Of a stretch of 64,000 bases of DNA, positions 62,948-64,000 are shown piece after piece. This stretch comes from Rhodospirillaceae bacterium (GTDB lineage: Bacteria; Pseudomonadota; Alphaproteobacteria; Bin65). The notes beneath the pieces were generated by a model, which worked only from the letters and a program-made list of their open reading frames with translations, ran no database searches and was not told where the DNA came from. The stretch's first letter is position 1. Each line of letters opens with the position of its first letter. The translations under genes and the position numbers were made by a program. The stretch spans positions 62,001 to 126,000 of the forward strand of contig WTGH01000051.1 of NCBI GenBank assembly GCA_011523655.1, read 5' to 3'.

Positions 62948-64000
62948 ATGCGGAACCTGACGATCAACGGCGACCGGCTGTGGGACTCGCTGATGGAGCT
63001 GGCGCAGATCGGCGCGACCGAGAAGGGCGGCGTGTGCCGGCTCGCGCTCACCGACCTCGACCGCGACGGCCGCGACCTGTTCATCCGCTGGTGCGAGGCC
63101 GCCGGCTGCACGGTGCGCGTCGACCGGGTCGGCAACATCTTCGCCCGCCGGCCGGGCAAGGACGACACGCGCCCGCCGGTGATGACCGGCAGCCATCTCG
63201 ATTCCCAGCCGACCGGCGGCAGGTTCGACGGCGCCTACGGCGTGCTCGCCGGGCTGGAGGTCGTCCGCACCCTCAACGACCTGGAGATCGAGACCGACGC
63301 GCCGGTCGAGGTCGTCGCCTGGACCAACGAGGAGGGCAGCCGCTTCTCGCCACCCATGATGGGCTCCGGCGCCTTCGCCGGCGTGTTCCCGGAGGAGGAG
63401 GTGCTGGCCCGGCCCGACAACGTGACCGGCGACCTGCTCGGCGACGAGCTGAAGCGCATCGGCTACGACGGCCCGGAGGCGGTCGGCGGCCGCGCAGTCG
63501 GCGCCTATTTCGAGGCCCATATCGAGCAGGGCCCGATCCTGGAGAACGAGGAGAAGACGATCGGCGTCGTCACCGGCGCCCAGGGCCAGCACTGGTACGA
63601 GATCACCGTGACCGGGCAGGAGGCCCATGCCGGCCCGACGCCGATGCCGCTGCGCAAGGACGCGCTGGTCGCCGCCGCCCGCATGATCGACGCGATCAAC
63701 CGGCTGGGCCACGCCTTCCCGCCCTACGCCTGCGCCACCGTCGGCTTTGTCGACGCCAGCCCGAACTCGCGCAACACGATCCCCGGCAAGGTCTTCTTCA
63801 CCGTCGACCTGCGCCACCCGGACGACGCCACCCTCGCCGCGATGAACGACCGGCTGCGCGCCGAGTTCGCCGAGATCGCCGAGGCCGCCGGCTGCACCGT
63901 CGAGATCGTGGACTTCTGGGAGTTTCCCGCCACGCCCTTCGACGAAGACTGCGTTTCCGCCGTGCGCAGCGCCGCCGAGCAGGGCGGCCACCGCTGGCGC
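62948..64000 (+). CDS. M20-family amidase (carbamoylase/allantoate amidohydrolase type), cut by window edge
   Basis: The first 351 codons, in frame to the edge. The dinuclear-zinc motifs are MTGSHLDSQPTGGRFDGAYG (His and Asp) and VVAWTNEEGSRFSPPMMGS (Glu-Glu), with YFEAHIEQGPILE and TVTGQEAHAGPTPM for the dimerisation lid. This pattern is the Zn-dependent hydantoinase/carbamoylase family (N-carbamoyl-amino-acid hydrolase, beta-ureidopropionase, allantoate amidohydrolase). A GGGGAA lies upstream of the ATG. It opens C-N bonds in carbamoyl or amide compounds; the substrate is unknown. Confidence 0.88.
   Translation, partial: MRNLTINGDRLWDSLMELAQIGATEKGGVCRLALTDLDRDGRDLFIRWCEAAGCTVRVDRVGNIFARRPGKDDTRPPVMTGSHLDSQPTGGRFDGAYGVLAGLEVVRTLNDLEIETDAPVEVVAWTNEEGSRFSPPMMGSGAFAGVFPEEEVLARPDNVTGDLLGDELKRIGYDGPEAVGGRAVGAYFEAHIEQGPILENEEKTIGVVTGAQGQHWYEITVTGQEAHAGPTPMPLRKDALVAAARMIDAINRLGHAFPPYACATVGFVDASPNSRNTIPGKVFFTVDLRHPDDATLAAMNDRLRAEFAEIAEAAGCTVEIVDFWEFPATPFDEDCVSAVRSAAEQGGHRWR

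Noticed and set aside
59582..63991. A 1469-codon open frame on the minus strand
   Set aside because: It is the antisense shadow of the Rieske, ligase and M20 hydrolase genes; high GC with strong third-position bias keeps antisense frames open. The real genes have clear family motifs.

Overview
This window is high-GC DNA with short intergenic gaps, many overlapping stop/start pairs, CaiB-type CoA transferases, LLM-class flavin oxidoreductases, ring-cleavage and molybdenum enzymes, and the intergenic palindromes common in alphaproteobacteria. It most resembles a free-living alphaproteobacterium (Rhodospirillales-like) with broad aromatic and amino-acid catabolism. No rRNA, complete tRNA, CRISPR array or prophage was recognised. 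The assignment rests on gene content and style, not on a marker gene.

Layout. 1-7.4 kb: end of a metallo-beta-lactamase-fold gene, malic enzyme, two orphan solute-binding proteins around a class III aminotransferase, a VOC protein and a frameshifted GST. 7.6-13.4 kb: an alpha/beta hydrolase, then an accessory patch with an AT-rich PD-(D/E)XK-like gene, a broken WYL-regulator copy, an unknown protein, an intact WYL regulator and a twin-AAA+ ATPase. 13.4-14.1 kb is a repeat-rich gap. 14.1-21.6 kb: acyl-CoA dehydrogenase, two divergent gamma-resorcylate-decarboxylase-like amidohydrolases, an agmatinase-family enzyme, an LLM oxidoreductase, an alpha-methylacyl-CoA racemase and an FlK-like thioesterase. 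21.6-27.1 kb: a DMSO-reductase-family molybdoenzyme and a fused FeS/membrane-anchor partner, separated by a DUF559 gene embedded in inverted repeats. 27.2-40.5 kb is mostly housekeeping (HIT, cyclophilin, UbiA, oligopeptidase B, Suv3-like helicase, Hsp15-like protein, TerC, FkbM methyltransferase, aspartate aminotransferase). 40.6-46.2 kb: a Tat-exported protein of unknown function, LLM oxidoreductase, hydrolase, two gene remnants, class IV aminotransferase and a prolyl-tRNA deacylase-like protein.

46.2-61.3 kb looks like one regulated catabolic programme. A TetR regulator is divergent from a NicX-like dioxygenase, a CoxG-like protein, a three-subunit molybdenum hydroxylase and a formamidase-like hydrolase. 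An 18-bp operator core beside tetR recurs in a promoter-like site ahead of a complete branched-chain-amino-acid-type ABC transporter (LivJHMGF order), which is followed by a Rieske-domain protein. The inferred theme is uptake, hydroxylation, ring cleavage and amide hydrolysis of an aromatic or N-heteroaromatic compound; the substrate cannot be read from the sequence.

The most unusual observations are: a His-containing domain shared by the Rieske protein and the Tat-exported protein; the two-site TetR operator; the WYL/AAA+/nuclease-like accessory patch; the DUF559 gene whose two ends are encoded by intergenic repeats; and a 35-nt operator-like element present in two otherwise empty intergenic regions 40 kb apart.
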